Shown: positions 7,280 through 15,329, numbered from the stretch's first letter. The stretch: 22,236 nt of DNA from Actinomycetota bacterium (GCA_009699665.1 WLNS01000007.1:1-22236); one strand, 5' to 3'. The notes: generated from the letters alone by a model not told the origin. Numbers and translations: made by a program.

Positions 7280-10200
7280 TCGCAGACCGCCTGAACCGTG
7301 TGGATGCGTTTGGCGTAGGTGCTGTCGTACTCGCCGCGCTCCTCACGCGTGAAGATCACCGCTTTAAACGACGTTCCCGCCATGCCGTCTGCAGCGGACG
7401 CAATGTCATCCTCGATATTCGCCTGGCGCGCGCCTCCCCGTTCGATGGGCTCTTGCAGAACTTCGACAACCTCACGCCCGGGACCCCTCTTGGCGACCTG
7501 TGGATCGACCATGAGGATTCCTGCTCCCCCCGACGCTGCGCCCTCAGCAACAGGCATGCCCGGAACCCGTGTCTGGCCGTCGGCCGTTACGACGGGTTGA
7601 CGAATTTCGTCCCGAACAAGCGCTAGTTGGTAGCAGGCCAGCTGCACGTTCTCACCAATATCGTCGGAACTCATGGCGGTCTTGCCGGTCTTCAGATCGA
7701 CGATTGTGGCGGAACCGTCGGGATTTACGTGCACACGGTCAATGCGACCCACGAGGCGACCGACGCCCACCTCGAACTCGAAAGCACACTCAACACCGGC
7801 TACCTCTATGTTTCGGCGCTGGAGTCCCACGAGATAAGACGAGAGGTTTTCAATCATGGCCCTAGCTCGGGTTCGTTCGCGCTCGTTCAGCCACTCGGCT
7901 TCGAACGAGAGTTCGTGCCACCGCTGGTCGACCGCGCTCCACAGACTCTCGGCGGATAGGTCGGTCAGAATCTGGTTGCCGACGTCTTCGAACACTTTGT
8001 GCACGAGGGTGCCGAGGCCCGTGGCAACGGTCTGATCGCCACCCACCGTGGTGTCAATGAACCAACCGAGTTGATTTCGCTGCCATGCCTCTAAGCGCGA
8101 CGGTGAGACATGCACGTATGTGCCCTGCGCACGATCGTGTTCGTCGTTGAGATGCCTTGTGTCTGAGAAACCTTTGAGGCCGTACCAGTCATCGGGGTGG
8201 GCACCGGGAACACCCGCCTCGGCGAGGCGCGCGAGTGCGCCGGAAATCTCTTCGGCACGATCGCGGGGCGCAGGCGCAGAAGATGCGGGAAGCCCAGAAA
8301 ACTGCTGTGTCAGCTCGCGGCGCAAGCGCCCGGTCATGGCCGAAAGGGTGAGCGGATAGTCATCGCCCTCGTCGTCGCCGCGCTCACCTATCGCGGAGGT
8401 TGTCGCTGCCGCGTCTGAGGGTGATACCGGGGGCCGCACGAGGGACAGGAAGGGTGACGACGTCACGTCGGCACTATTCGTCGCAGACACCACGAGTGTG
8501 CGACGCGCCCGCGAGCAGGCCAGCGAAAACATGCGCAATTCGCCGTGAAGAATCTCGCGTCGTGCGTCATTACTGGCAACGGGATGTGCGCCCAGCCCGA
8601 TCAGGTCGTCAAGACGACCCGCATGCAGAAGGCGCCCGCGTAACCGCAAATGAGGCCATACCCCCTCTTGCACAGCGACAACGGCAACGACGTCATACTC
8701 TGCGCCAATGACGGTCGGTGGCGTGCAGACCACGACGGCATCTGCGCTCGACGAGGGTGCGAGGGTGTCTTCGGGAACATCGGTGCGCAAAAGGTCGTCG
8801 ATGAAATCTTGAGCCGTGCGTTGCGACTCACGTTCCACGAATCGACGCGCCGAGGCAAAGAGCGCCAGCACCGTGTCGAGCTTGCGATGAGCCTCTTCGG
8901 CGATGAGCCCCGAACCTTCGCTGGCCGCCGTCAGGTCTCGCGGCAGAACGGATGCGTCCCACAGGCTCCAGAGCAATTCCTCGATGGTCGCGCCGGCCCG
9001 CTGTTCATCGCGAACACGAGCGAGCACGCGGGCAGCTCGAGCCGCACTGCGTGCTGGGACCGCATCGATGAGGTCGAACTCGGCGGGGTTGAGCAGCGCG
9101 TCGCGAATAAGCTCCGGGCCGGTGCGCTGACCACCGGTGAGCAGCTCGTGTTGTCGGAGCGCCAGGCGCAAGCGCCGGATGTCAACCGACGACATGCCGG
9201 TGATCTCAGAAAAAAGAAATCGTTCGGCCTCGTCAATGGTCAGCGGATGGTCGGGTCGGCCAATGGCCAGCGCGGCGAGAAAATCGCGAACAAGCGGTTG
9301 GTCACGCAGTGCGTTGTCGCTCACCAAGGTGCGCGTAGCCACTTCGTGAATCGCGAGCTGACGAGCCACACTTTCAACGAGTGCGCCCTGTCGCACGACG
9401 ACCGCCATGCGGTGCCACGGCACCCCATCGCGCACGTGTGCATGACGCAGAACGCGCGCCACGGCCGACAGCTCACTCGATCGTTGGGACCGTTCAATGA
9501 CGATGACCTGACCGTCATCGACCTGCGCATCAACGGTCGTGCGCCGCTGCGTTCCCAACTCTGCGGCCCCGATGCGCGCATCAATGGCGTCGACGACCTC
9601 ACGGATTTTCTTGCCGTGCCGGTGAACCTGCGAAAGATATAGCGTCTCTACCGAACAGCCGATGACCTCGCCAAAGCGACCGAGCACATGCGGCACGGCA
9701 CCGCGAAAGGCGGTCGCGGTCTCATCGGGGTTGCCCGCCACAATGACGGTGATGCCGCGACTCGCACAGGCCCGCAGGAGTGCCACGGTTCCGTACGTCA
9801 GTTCTTGGGCATCGTCGACGACAATCAGGCGACACGAGTCAAGGGCCGCGCCCGTGGCCACGGCAACCGTCGCTTGACGCATCACCTCAGCCGCGTCACC
9901 AAAACCGAAGCGCAGCGAATCGAGAACGTCGGTGAGCACTCCGGACCAGAACGCCGCTGCGGCTTGCCACTCCGGCACCGCGTGTTGGGCACCGAGGCGG
10001 GCCAAGTCGTCAGCGGTCAGGCCTTGGTCGATGCACCGATCGATGACATCGCGAAGTTCGTTTCGAAAAACGCGCGACGCCCGAACCTCGGCCGACAAAG
10101 ATTCTGGCCACCCGACGGTTGCCTCATTTTCGAGCGCCTCACCGTCAAGCAAGTGGGCGATGATGCGATCTTGTTCGGCGCCGGTCAGCAATCGAGGAGT

Positions 10201-10554
10201 AACGTCACCTCGCACGAGGGCCGCCTCGGTTGCGCATTCGAGCGCGAGAGACATGGGAGTTCTCGCGAGCGGCCCTTGCGTGGCTCGCCGCAGCCGGTAT
10301 GCCAGAGCTTCGCGCAGTCGATTCGCTGCAAGCCGTTGCGGTGTGAGTACGACAATCTGATCTGTGCTGAGGCCGGCAGACTCAACACGTTGCGCGACGA
10401 GTTCTACCAGACACGTTGTTTTGCCCGTGCCGGCGGCACCCACGATGACCAGTGACTCGCCAGGATCTCGGGCAAGAACCAGACGCTGAGACGCATCGAG
10501 CTCATGTCGCTCGTAGGCCACCCGCGGTGGCACAAGCTTCGACGACCCCGACAT
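7276..10554 (-). CDS. adnA: AdnA-like helicase-nuclease subunit (degenerate motor plus PD-(D/E)XK nuclease)
   Basis: Predicted partner of AdnB in the end-resection motor-nuclease. It has 1092 residues from ATG 10554; the frame continues to 10797 but would then cover the divergent DUF3107 gene. Walker A is intact (VGAAGTGKTT, about 38-47). Other motor motifs are altered: motif II reads VVDDAQE instead of DExQD, motif III AGNPDETATAFRG instead of GDPDQAIYxFRG, and the region expected to hold motif V reads TPPTVIGAEYD instead of TxHxxKGLE. Motif VI-like LACSRAR remains. The C-terminal nuclease looks complete: GTLVHKVFE, GRIDRVH, VDLKTGK (about 952-958) and QLACYQLAL. This fits an AdnA whose motor is mainly structural while its nuclease cuts one strand. 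It couples to adnB by ATGA. A TAGCGT box lies 7 nt before the ATG and no Shine-Dalgarno is visible. Confidence 0.92.
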   Translation of the reverse strand: MSGSSKLVPPRVAYERHELDASQRLVLARDPGESLVIVGAAGTGKTTCLVELVAQRVESAGLSTDQIVVLTPQRLAANRLREALAYRLRRATQGPLARTPMSLALECATEAALVRGDVTPRLLTGAEQDRIIAHLLDGEALENEATVGWPESLSAEVRASRVFRNELRDVIDRCIDQGLTADDLARLGAQHAVPEWQAAAAFWSGVLTDVLDSLRFGFGDAAEVMRQATVAVATGAALDSCRLIVVDDAQELTYGTVALLRACASRGITVIVAGNPDETATAFRGAVPHVLGRFGEVIGCSVETLYLSQVHRHGKKIREVVDAIDARIGAAELGTQRRTTVDAQVDDGQVIVIERSQRSSELSAVARVLRHAHVRDGVPWHRMAVVVRQGALVESVARQLAIHEVATRTLVSDNALRDQPLVRDFLAALAIGRPDHPLTIDEAERFLFSEITGMSSVDIRRLRLALRQHELLTGGQRTGPELIRDALLNPAEFDLIDAVPARSAARAARVLARVRDEQRAGATIEELLWSLWDASVLPRDLTAASEGSGLIAEEAHRKLDTVLALFASARRFVERESQRTAQDFIDDLLRTDVPEDTLAPSSSADAVVVCTPPTVIGAEYDVVAVVAVQEGVWPHLRLRGRLLHAGRLDDLIGLGAHPVASNDARREILHGELRMFSLACSRARRTLVVSATNSADVTSSPFLSLVRPPVSPSDAAATTSAIGERGDDEGDDYPLTLSAMTGRLRRELTQQFSGLPASSAPAPRDRAEEISGALARLAEAGVPGAHPDDWYGLKGFSDTRHLNDEHDRAQGTYVHVSPSRLEAWQRNQLGWFIDTTVGGDQTVATGLGTLVHKVFEDVGNQILTDLSAESLWSAVDQRWHELSFEAEWLNERERTRARAMIENLSSYLVGLQRRNIEVAGVECAFEFEVGVGRLVGRIDRVHVNPDGSATIVDLKTGKTAMSSDDIGENVQLACYQLALVRDEIRQPVVTADGQTRVPGMPVAEGAASGGAGILMVDPQVAKRGPGREVVEVLQEPIERGGARQANIEDDIASAADGMAGTSFKAVIFTREERGEYDSTYAKRIHTVQAVCE

Positions 10555-10561
10555 AGAGCCA

Positions 10562-10567
10562 ACGCTA
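10562..10567 (-). promoter_or_regulatory. Candidate -10 element of adnA-adnB (leaderless type)
   Basis: Minus-strand TAGCGT lies 7 nt before ATG 10554. This places transcription start at the start codon and fits the lack of a Shine-Dalgarno. No good -35 was found. Confidence 0.4.
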
Positions 10568-10577
10568 GTGGCTGGGT

Positions 10578-10607
10578 CTGACAGTGGCCGGGTGCGTAAG
10601 TTAGTGT
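10578..10607 (+). promoter_or_regulatory. SigA-type promoter of the DUF3107 gene
   Basis: A -35 CTGACA (10578-10583) and a -10 TAGTGT (10602-10607) are separated by 18 bp. Transcription would start near 10614 and give a leader of about 29 nt that includes the AAGGAG ribosome site at 10629-10634. Confidence 0.55.
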
Positions 10608-10642
10608 TGCAGGGAAAAGTAAAATAAGAAGGAGAACCCGTC

Positions 10643-10867
10643 GTGGACATCCGCATCGGCATTGTCAATACCGCTCGTGAACTCAACTTTGAGTCTGACG
10701 CGTCGATAGACGACATCGAAGCCGCGGTCAGCAAGGCTCTCGCCGGAGGCGAGGCCCATCTCAAGCTGACAGACAACAAGGGCAAGGTGTATCTCATTCC
10801 GACGGCAACGATCGGCTTCGTAGAAATTGGCAGCGACGAGGGGCGTCGCGTCGGATTCGTGGCATAG
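10643..10867 (+). CDS. DUF3107 family protein
   Basis: A 74-residue protein matching the actinobacterial DUF3107 family (from memory, M. tuberculosis Rv3208A/TB9.4). Recognisable features are the start MDIRIGIVNTARELNFES, a short helix (DDIEAAVSKAL), and the C-terminal strand KVYLIPTATIGFVEIG. It has no membrane segment and no known catalytic motif, and its function is unknown. The GTG start is fixed by AAGGAG 8 nt upstream. The stop is 2 bp before the next ATG, so it is the first gene of a two-gene operon. It is divergent from adnA across an 88-bp promoter region. Confidence 0.93.
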   Translation: MDIRIGIVNTARELNFESDASIDDIEAAVSKALAGGEAHLKLTDNKGKVYLIPTATIGFVEIGSDEGRRVGFVA

Positions 10868-10869
10868 CC

Positions 10870-11160
10870 ATGGAGATGATGTTTGCCCTCATTGGCGCTC
10901 TCGCGATTGGCCTGAGCGTTCGCTACACCATGTCCGGACGCGATCGCACGGGGCCGGTCATGATTCCGGCCCTTGCCACTGCCACGGGTGCGCTTGTCTG
11001 GGCCATCGGAATCTGGAGTGGACTAGCTTCCACCGACCCCTGGATTTGGCTGCTCACGTTCGCCCTTAGTGGCATCGTCGCCTATCTGGTCAACCGCAGA
11101 GTTACCCGCGTGCGCACGACGACCGACGATGCGGTGTTTGGTCGCATCGCGCGACACTGA
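10870..11160 (+). CDS. Small integral membrane protein, unknown function
   Basis: A 96-residue protein with three likely membrane helices (about 3-17, 29-50 and 56-75). A basic stretch follows (NRRVTRVR), then a soluble tail ending in GRIARH. I recognise no family. The ATG follows the DUF3107 stop by 2 bp without its own clear Shine-Dalgarno, so translation is probably coupled. The pairing suggests a shared context with DUF3107 but no function can be assigned. Confidence 0.8.
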   Translation: MEMMFALIGALAIGLSVRYTMSGRDRTGPVMIPALATATGALVWAIGIWSGLASTDPWIWLLTFALSGIVAYLVNRRVTRVRTTTDDAVFGRIARH

Positions 11161-11191
11161 GCACCCCGCATCGGTCGCGCTGAGCAACTGT

Positions 11192-11205
11192 CCGTGACCT
11201 CACGG
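11192..11205. other. Short inverted repeat between convergent genes
   Basis: CCGTGA-CC-TCACGG lies in the 55-bp gap between the small membrane protein gene and the ferritin-like gene. It may fold as a 5-bp stem with a 4-nt loop. There is no T tract on either side, so a terminator role is only a suggestion. Confidence 0.25.
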
Positions 11206-11215
11206 CCGCGGCGCG

Positions 11216-11935
11216 CTAGGCGGTAAAGCCCAGGGCATCCATGCGGCGCGAGTGTGCCGCGATGAGGTCCGTGAAGACGGGTTCCATGCGCGCCTCATCG
11301 TGAGCCTTGTCGCCAGACCCGGCAACGGCATTCCGGGCCAACAGCAGGGCGTCGCCCAGAAGTCGGCGCCCAAAGAGCGCGAGACGAGAAGCGATGGCAG
11401 GGTCACGGTCAATGGCAGCCTGCAGCTGCTCGACAATGATCGCTGCCTCGCGATCGGGTTCGATCAGCGCCTGAACGCGAGCCGCCAGTGCCCTCGGCAG
11501 ACCGCCGACGATGCGCTGAAAGAAGTCGTCGAGAAAACCGCCCGTGATATAAACCGAGACCAGCGTCTCGAGCCAATCATTTCCCTGAGTCAGTTGCTTA
11601 AACCGGTCAATAGAGACGGTGAAGGGCTCCATGGCAACGGCAGGATCGACCTTGAGCTTGCGCAATTCGCCGACGACACCGTGATGCTTGGCCAAAGCGT
11701 CGCCCGCAACAGCACTCAGTCCCTCTTTGGAAGATAAATCTGGTGATTCACTGACCGCTCGGCTGAGCGTTTCGAATACCGCAAGTTCAAAGTAGGCGAC
11801 CTGGCCCAGGTAAGAAACCGTATCCGGGGTCAGGTCACCCAGGTCGTATCGATTCTCTTCGGCGACAACCTCTCGCGCACCAATCACGGCCGCAGGTTTG
11901 CGCTGACGCGACCGCCGCCGGAACCATTCGAACAC
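11216..11935 (-). CDS. Ferritin-like-fold protein (Rv3210c-type)
   Basis: A protein of 239 residues that reads as a four-helix ferritin-like fold. It has a basic N terminus (FRRRSRQRK), helices around YLGQVAYFELAVFETLSRAV, LAKHHGVVGELRKL, DWLETLVSVYITGGFLDDFF and LFGRRLLGDALLLARN, and a short C-terminal tail. Actinobacteria keep such a protein next to this DEAD helicase. The usual paired ExxH diiron ligands are not all visible (helix 2 has AKHH without an ExxH), so metal binding is uncertain. There are two consecutive GTG codons at 11938 and 11935. I prefer 11935 because TAGGCT stands exactly 6 nt before it; 11938 would add one residue. It is divergent from the DEAD helicase across about 60 bp. 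Confidence 0.85.
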   Translation of the reverse strand: MFEWFRRRSRQRKPAAVIGAREVVAEENRYDLGDLTPDTVSYLGQVAYFELAVFETLSRAVSESPDLSSKEGLSAVAGDALAKHHGVVGELRKLKVDPAVAMEPFTVSIDRFKQLTQGNDWLETLVSVYITGGFLDDFFQRIVGGLPRALAARVQALIEPDREAAIIVEQLQAAIDRDPAIASRLALFGRRLLGDALLLARNAVAGSGDKAHDEARMEPVFTDLIAAHSRRMDALGFTA

Positions 11936-11941
11936 CACTTC

Positions 11942-11947
11942 AGCCTA
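11942..11947 (-). promoter_or_regulatory. -10 element, leaderless start of the ferritin-like gene
   Basis: Minus-strand TAGGCT is followed by 6 nt and then GTG 11935. No Shine-Dalgarno is present, so transcription probably starts at the start codon. Confidence 0.45.
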
Positions 11948-11995
11948 TGCCTCAACCGGCAAGCCGTCGACGCGCACTAGACTCATATCAGACTT

Positions 11996-13399
11996 ATGAC
12001 TTTTATTGACTTGGGTATTGAGCCCGATATCGCTCAGGCATTGACCGACAAGGGCATCGACGAACCCTTCCCGATTCAAGAGCAGACCATCCCGTTGGCG
12101 TTGAGCGGTCAGGACATTATCGGCCAAGCCAAGACAGGCACGGGAAAGACGTTCGGATTCGGCCTGCCCATTATTCAGCGACTGGGGCTTTCGCCAGAAC
12201 CGGGCGTCAAAGTGCTGGTGGTCGTGCCCACTCGTGAGCTGTGCGTGCAGGTTGCCGAGGACCTCGAACTCGCCGCGGCAAATCGATCCACCACGGTCGT
12301 CTCGATTTACGGGGGCAAGGCCTACGAGGGTCAAATCGAGCAGCTCAAGGCGGGTGCGCAGATTGTTGTGGGCACTCCCGGGCGTCTAATTGACCTGGCT
12401 GGCCAGGGGCTCTTGAGCTTGGCCAACGTCACTGAGGTCGTTCTCGACGAAGCAGACAAAATGCTCGATCTGGGGTTCTTGGCTGACATCGAAAAAATCT
12501 TTTCGAAACTGCCCGCCGTGCGTCACACCATGTTGTTCTCGGCAACCATGCCCGGGCCTATCGTCACGCTAGCCCGACGCTTCATGACGAAGCCCATTCA
12601 CATTCGAGCCACCGACCCCGACGAGGGCATCACACAGGCCAACATCGAACACATCGTCTACCGAGCTCATGCGCTCGACAAAGACGAAGTGATTGCGCGC
12701 ATCCTGCAGGCTGACGGCCGCGGCAAGACGGTCATTTTCACGCGCACGAAACGTGCCGCTGCCCGCCTGGTCGAAGACCTCGCGGATCGAGGATTTCCGG
12801 CCGTTGCCGTTCACGGTGACATGAGCCAAGAAGCCCGTGAAAAATCGATGGCCTCATTCAAGGCTGGCAAGAAAGACATTCTTATCGCCACCGACGTCGC
12901 CGCCCGAGGCATTGACGTTGACGACGTTACCCACGTGATCAATCACACGATTCCCGAAGACGATAAGGCTTACCTGCACCGCGTGGGGCGCACCGGCCGA
13001 GCAGGAAAAACGGGAATCGCGGTGACGTTTGTTGATTGGGATGACCTGCACAAGTGGGCGCTGATTAATCGCGCGCTCGAGTTTGGTCGGCCCGATCCCA
13101 CCGAAACGTATTCGTCTTCCGCTCACCTCTACACCGACCTCCATATTCCGGAAGGTGCCAAGGGCCGGCTCAGATCAACACCGGCCGCTAAGGGCGCCGA
13201 GCGCGCTCCCCGCACATCCTCAGGTGATGGCGGGCGTCGGCGCGTAAACAACCCGCCCAAGCACACGTCGCCCGTGGGCGCGCCCGAGCAAGCAGGCGGC
13301 AACCACGATGGGCGCGGTCCCGAGCACCACGACGGCAACAATCCCTCCCGATCGCGCAATCGCACGCGTCGCCGTGGCCCGGGGCTTGCTCCGTCCTAA
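11996..13399 (+). CDS. DEAD-box ATP-dependent RNA helicase
   Basis: ATP-dependent RNA unwinding, expected in ribosome assembly, RNA decay or cold adaptation. The 467-residue protein has all DEAD motifs: Q motif FPIQEQ, I AKTGTGKT (45-52), Ia PTREL (78-82), Ib TPGR (127-130), II DEAD (151-154), III SAT (182-184), IV VIFTRT, V ARGID and VI HRVGRTGRAG. After about residue 385 there is a low-complexity basic, Gly/Arg/Asn/His-rich tail ending in SRSRNRTRRRGPG, a typical RNA-tethering tail. No Shine-Dalgarno precedes ATG 11996. A TAGACT (11979-11984) lies 12 nt upstream, which predicts a leader of only about 5 nt. From memory the syntenic M. tuberculosis gene Rv3211 is called rhlE. The stop is 1 bp from the end of the convergent PHP gene. 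Confidence 0.95.
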   Translation: MTFIDLGIEPDIAQALTDKGIDEPFPIQEQTIPLALSGQDIIGQAKTGTGKTFGFGLPIIQRLGLSPEPGVKVLVVVPTRELCVQVAEDLELAAANRSTTVVSIYGGKAYEGQIEQLKAGAQIVVGTPGRLIDLAGQGLLSLANVTEVVLDEADKMLDLGFLADIEKIFSKLPAVRHTMLFSATMPGPIVTLARRFMTKPIHIRATDPDEGITQANIEHIVYRAHALDKDEVIARILQADGRGKTVIFTRTKRAAARLVEDLADRGFPAVAVHGDMSQEAREKSMASFKAGKKDILIATDVAARGIDVDDVTHVINHTIPEDDKAYLHRVGRTGRAGKTGIAVTFVDWDDLHKWALINRALEFGRPDPTETYSSSAHLYTDLHIPEGAKGRLRSTPAAKGAERAPRTSSGDGGRRRVNNPPKHTSPVGAPEQAGGNHDGRGPEHHDGNNPSRSRNRTRRRGPGLAPS

Positions 13400-13400
13400 A

Positions 13401-14288
13401 TCACGTGGCGATCGGATACGTGGGTTCGCGTCCGGTTGCTCGTTCGATTATTCGCTCGAGCATGTGCGGCGCCGTGGTGTTCTCGCCGGGGCGATTTTTC
13501 TTTCGCGACCCGTGATAGTCGCTCGAACCCGTGACGATGAGATCGTAGTCTCGGGCATATTCGCGCAGGCGCTCGAGTCCGGCCGGGTTGGCAGCGTTCT
13601 CGCGGTGATCGAGCTCGAATCCGGCGAGTCCCGCGTCGAGCAGAAGCTCGAGATTTTTGAGGGGCATCACTCCACCCGAACGACCCGTCGGGTGCGCGAT
13701 GATGGCCACACCCCCCGCGGCGTTAATCAGCCGAATGGCTGCCAAGATGCTCGGCTTTCGTGTCGTCGGAATGTAGTACTTGCCGTCGGGGTTCAAAATG
13801 TTCGCAAAAGCATCATCGACCGAAAGGGCATAGCCGTTCGCGACCAGCACCGAAGCGATGTGTGGGCGTTGCGGCGGTGCACCGTCAGCCTCTGCCATGA
13901 CGTCGTCCAGGCTGATCTCAAAGTCCGCTTGAAGATTCATCACGATGGTCTTTATGCGATCGGGGCGTCCGTCGCGAAGGTCGAGCATGGTGGCCGCCAA
14001 GTTTGGTTCCACCGGGTCAAATAGATAGGCCAAGAGGTGCATTCCGCCTACGCCCGGTCCTCCGGAAACCGAAATTTCAGCCCCGGGAACAAAAGTCATG
14101 GCGAGTTCGCGGCACGCAGCTTCGGCCTCGGCCCAGCCCCCGGTCGTGTCATGGTCGGTCAGCGCCATGGTTCTCACCCCGTGGCTGTGCGCTTCGCGCA
14201 CGACACCGGTGGGCGAATCCGTGCCATCCGAAAGTGCGCTGTGCAAATGCAGGTCTATCGGGGATTGGGCACGTAAAAAAGACTCCAC
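13401..14288 (-). CDS. PHP-domain phosphoesterase (YciV/RNase AM-like)
   Basis: A 295-residue PHP-domain metal-dependent phosphoesterase. Active-site motifs in order: DLHLHS (12-17), LTDHDTT (43-49), PGAEIS (68-73), H84 in GMHLLAY, RPHIA, IAHPTG and SSDYHG near the C terminus. This is the layout of TrpH/YciV proteins, which hydrolyse 3',5'-nucleotide bisphosphates and trim short RNA 5' ends; the exact substrate here is inferred. The start must be GTG 14288: an in-frame TAG lies 4 codons upstream and DLHLHS begins only 12 residues in. That TAG is also part of a TAGCAT box 6 nt before the GTG. The gene is divergent from the EEP gene, whose first possible start is 6 bp away, and convergent with the DEAD helicase. 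Confidence 0.92.
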   Translation of the reverse strand: MESFLRAQSPIDLHLHSALSDGTDSPTGVVREAHSHGVRTMALTDHDTTGGWAEAEAACRELAMTFVPGAEISVSGGPGVGGMHLLAYLFDPVEPNLAATMLDLRDGRPDRIKTIVMNLQADFEISLDDVMAEADGAPPQRPHIASVLVANGYALSVDDAFANILNPDGKYYIPTTRKPSILAAIRLINAAGGVAIIAHPTGRSGGVMPLKNLELLLDAGLAGFELDHRENAANPAGLERLREYARDYDLIVTGSSDYHGSRKKNRPGENTTAPHMLERIIERATGREPTYPIAT

Positions 14289-14294
14289 CCTGTC

Positions 14295-14300
14295 ATGCTA
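14295..14300 (-). promoter_or_regulatory. -10 element, leaderless start of the PHP gene
   Basis: Minus-strand TAGCAT, then 6 nt, then GTG 14288. The box overlaps the first two codons of the divergent EEP frame if that gene starts at 14295. Confidence 0.5.
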
Positions 14301-15317
14301 GTGACGATGCTTTCGCGCCTGCTTGCCTTCGTCGTTTCTCTGGCAACCCTTGTCTTCGTCGTCGTTGCCTTTTGGCCCCAACTGTTGGGCTGGCAACGCA
14401 CGAGTCCGTGGTCGGTCATGGTGGCTCCGCGCGGTTTTGCGCTCAGTATCGCGCTGTTGATTTTTATCGTGCTGGCCGTGCTGGGACGTTTTGGTCGCCC
14501 CCTGCGTCGAATTCTGATGGCTGTCGGGTCATGGCTGTTGGTGTTTGCTGTGGCCACGGGAGTGCTGCTCTATTTTCGGGGCACGGGATCAGCTCTGCCG
14601 AGTGCTCCGACTCGCGGCGCCACAGATAACATCCGTGTGCTCGAGTGGAACACGATGGGCGATGCACCGGCACCGGCAGCCATTGCCCAGCTGGCTATTG
14701 CTCAGCAGGCCCAGGTTGTTGCCCTGCCCGAGACGACGAGCGCGACCGCCGCCGATGTGGCCAGCATCATGGCCAACGCCGGATTCGACATGCAGTCGCT
14801 GACCCTGACCTACGACCAGGTCTACCGGGCACACTCAACATCTTTGCTGATCTCGCGATCGCTGGGCACCTACCGCGTGGCAAACACTGGCGGCGGCACG
14901 TCGGTTTCGCCGACGGTGATAGCAACGAGTTCAGATGGCGGACCAACGTTTATCGCCGCCCATGTGGTCGCCCCATCGCAGGTCACGATGTCGCAGTGGA
15001 CATCGGATCTCACCCTGCTGGCGGCGCTGTGTCGCACACCCAACGTGATTCTCGCCGGCGACCTTAATGCCACAATCGACAATCTGCAGGGGCTCGGCAC
15101 TGACAACCTCGGTAATTGTCGCGACGCGGCACTTGTCACGCACGGAGCGGCACTCGGAACGTGGCCCACCTGGCTGCCCACGCTCGGGGGCGCAGCCATT
15201 GATCACATCATGGCAACGCCCGAATGGACCGTGACCGGTTCTCTGGTCATCACGAGTGTCGACGGTAGCGGAAGTGATCACCGCCCGCTGCTTGCCCAAC
15301 TCAGTCGCACGAACTGA
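14295..15317 (+). CDS. Membrane-anchored endonuclease/exonuclease/phosphatase-family protein
   Basis: A 340-residue protein with three predicted membrane helices (about 8-27, 48-64 and 73-93) followed by an EEP-fold hydrolase domain from about 112. Catalytic-type motifs: WNT (118-120), LPET with Glu146, AGDLN (254-258), AIDHIM (301-306) and the terminal SDHRP (327-331). With three helices the domain would lie outside the cytoplasm, as in related actinobacterial EEP membrane proteins; substrates could be phosphodiesters or nucleic acid. Possible starts are ATG 14295, GTG 14301 and ATG 14307. No Shine-Dalgarno precedes any of them, and the choice is open. It is followed 12 bp later by the aminopeptidase gene in the same direction. 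Confidence 0.88.
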   Translation: MLVTMLSRLLAFVVSLATLVFVVVAFWPQLLGWQRTSPWSVMVAPRGFALSIALLIFIVLAVLGRFGRPLRRILMAVGSWLLVFAVATGVLLYFRGTGSALPSAPTRGATDNIRVLEWNTMGDAPAPAAIAQLAIAQQAQVVALPETTSATAADVASIMANAGFDMQSLTLTYDQVYRAHSTSLLISRSLGTYRVANTGGGTSVSPTVIATSSDGGPTFIAAHVVAPSQVTMSQWTSDLTLLAALCRTPNVILAGDLNATIDNLQGLGTDNLGNCRDAALVTHGAALGTWPTWLPTLGGAAIDHIMATPEWTVTGSLVITSVDGSGSDHRPLLAQLSRTN

Positions 15318-15323
15318 AAGACT
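15318..15323 (+). promoter_or_regulatory. Candidate -10-like box before the aminopeptidase gene
   Basis: AAGACT lies exactly 6 nt before ATG 15330 and is followed by GGTCACATG. It keeps the A at the second and T at the sixth position of a -10 but lacks the first T. No Shine-Dalgarno is seen except a weak GAAAG. Confidence 0.3.
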
Positions 15324-15329
15324 GGTCAC

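Noticed and set aside
8650..9642. 330-codon plus-strand open frame inside adnA
   Set aside because: It is antisense to a well-supported AdnA coding region, has no ribosome site and no domain. High-GC genomes produce such frames often.
3851..10554. Anti-phage defence island built on the tandem helicase-nucleases
   Set aside because: The pair matches the chromosomal AdnB/AdnA repair complex in order, domains and neighbours. No restriction, toxin or other defence genes are nearby.
10620..10625. TAAAAT as the -10 of the DUF3107 gene
   Set aside because: A start 7 nt downstream would remove part of the clear AAGGAG ribosome site. The CTGACA-18-TAGTGT pair upstream fits better.
13308..14024. Plus-strand open frame antisense to the PHP gene
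   Set aside because: The PHP active-site motifs on the opposite strand are unambiguous, and this frame has no recognisable domain.
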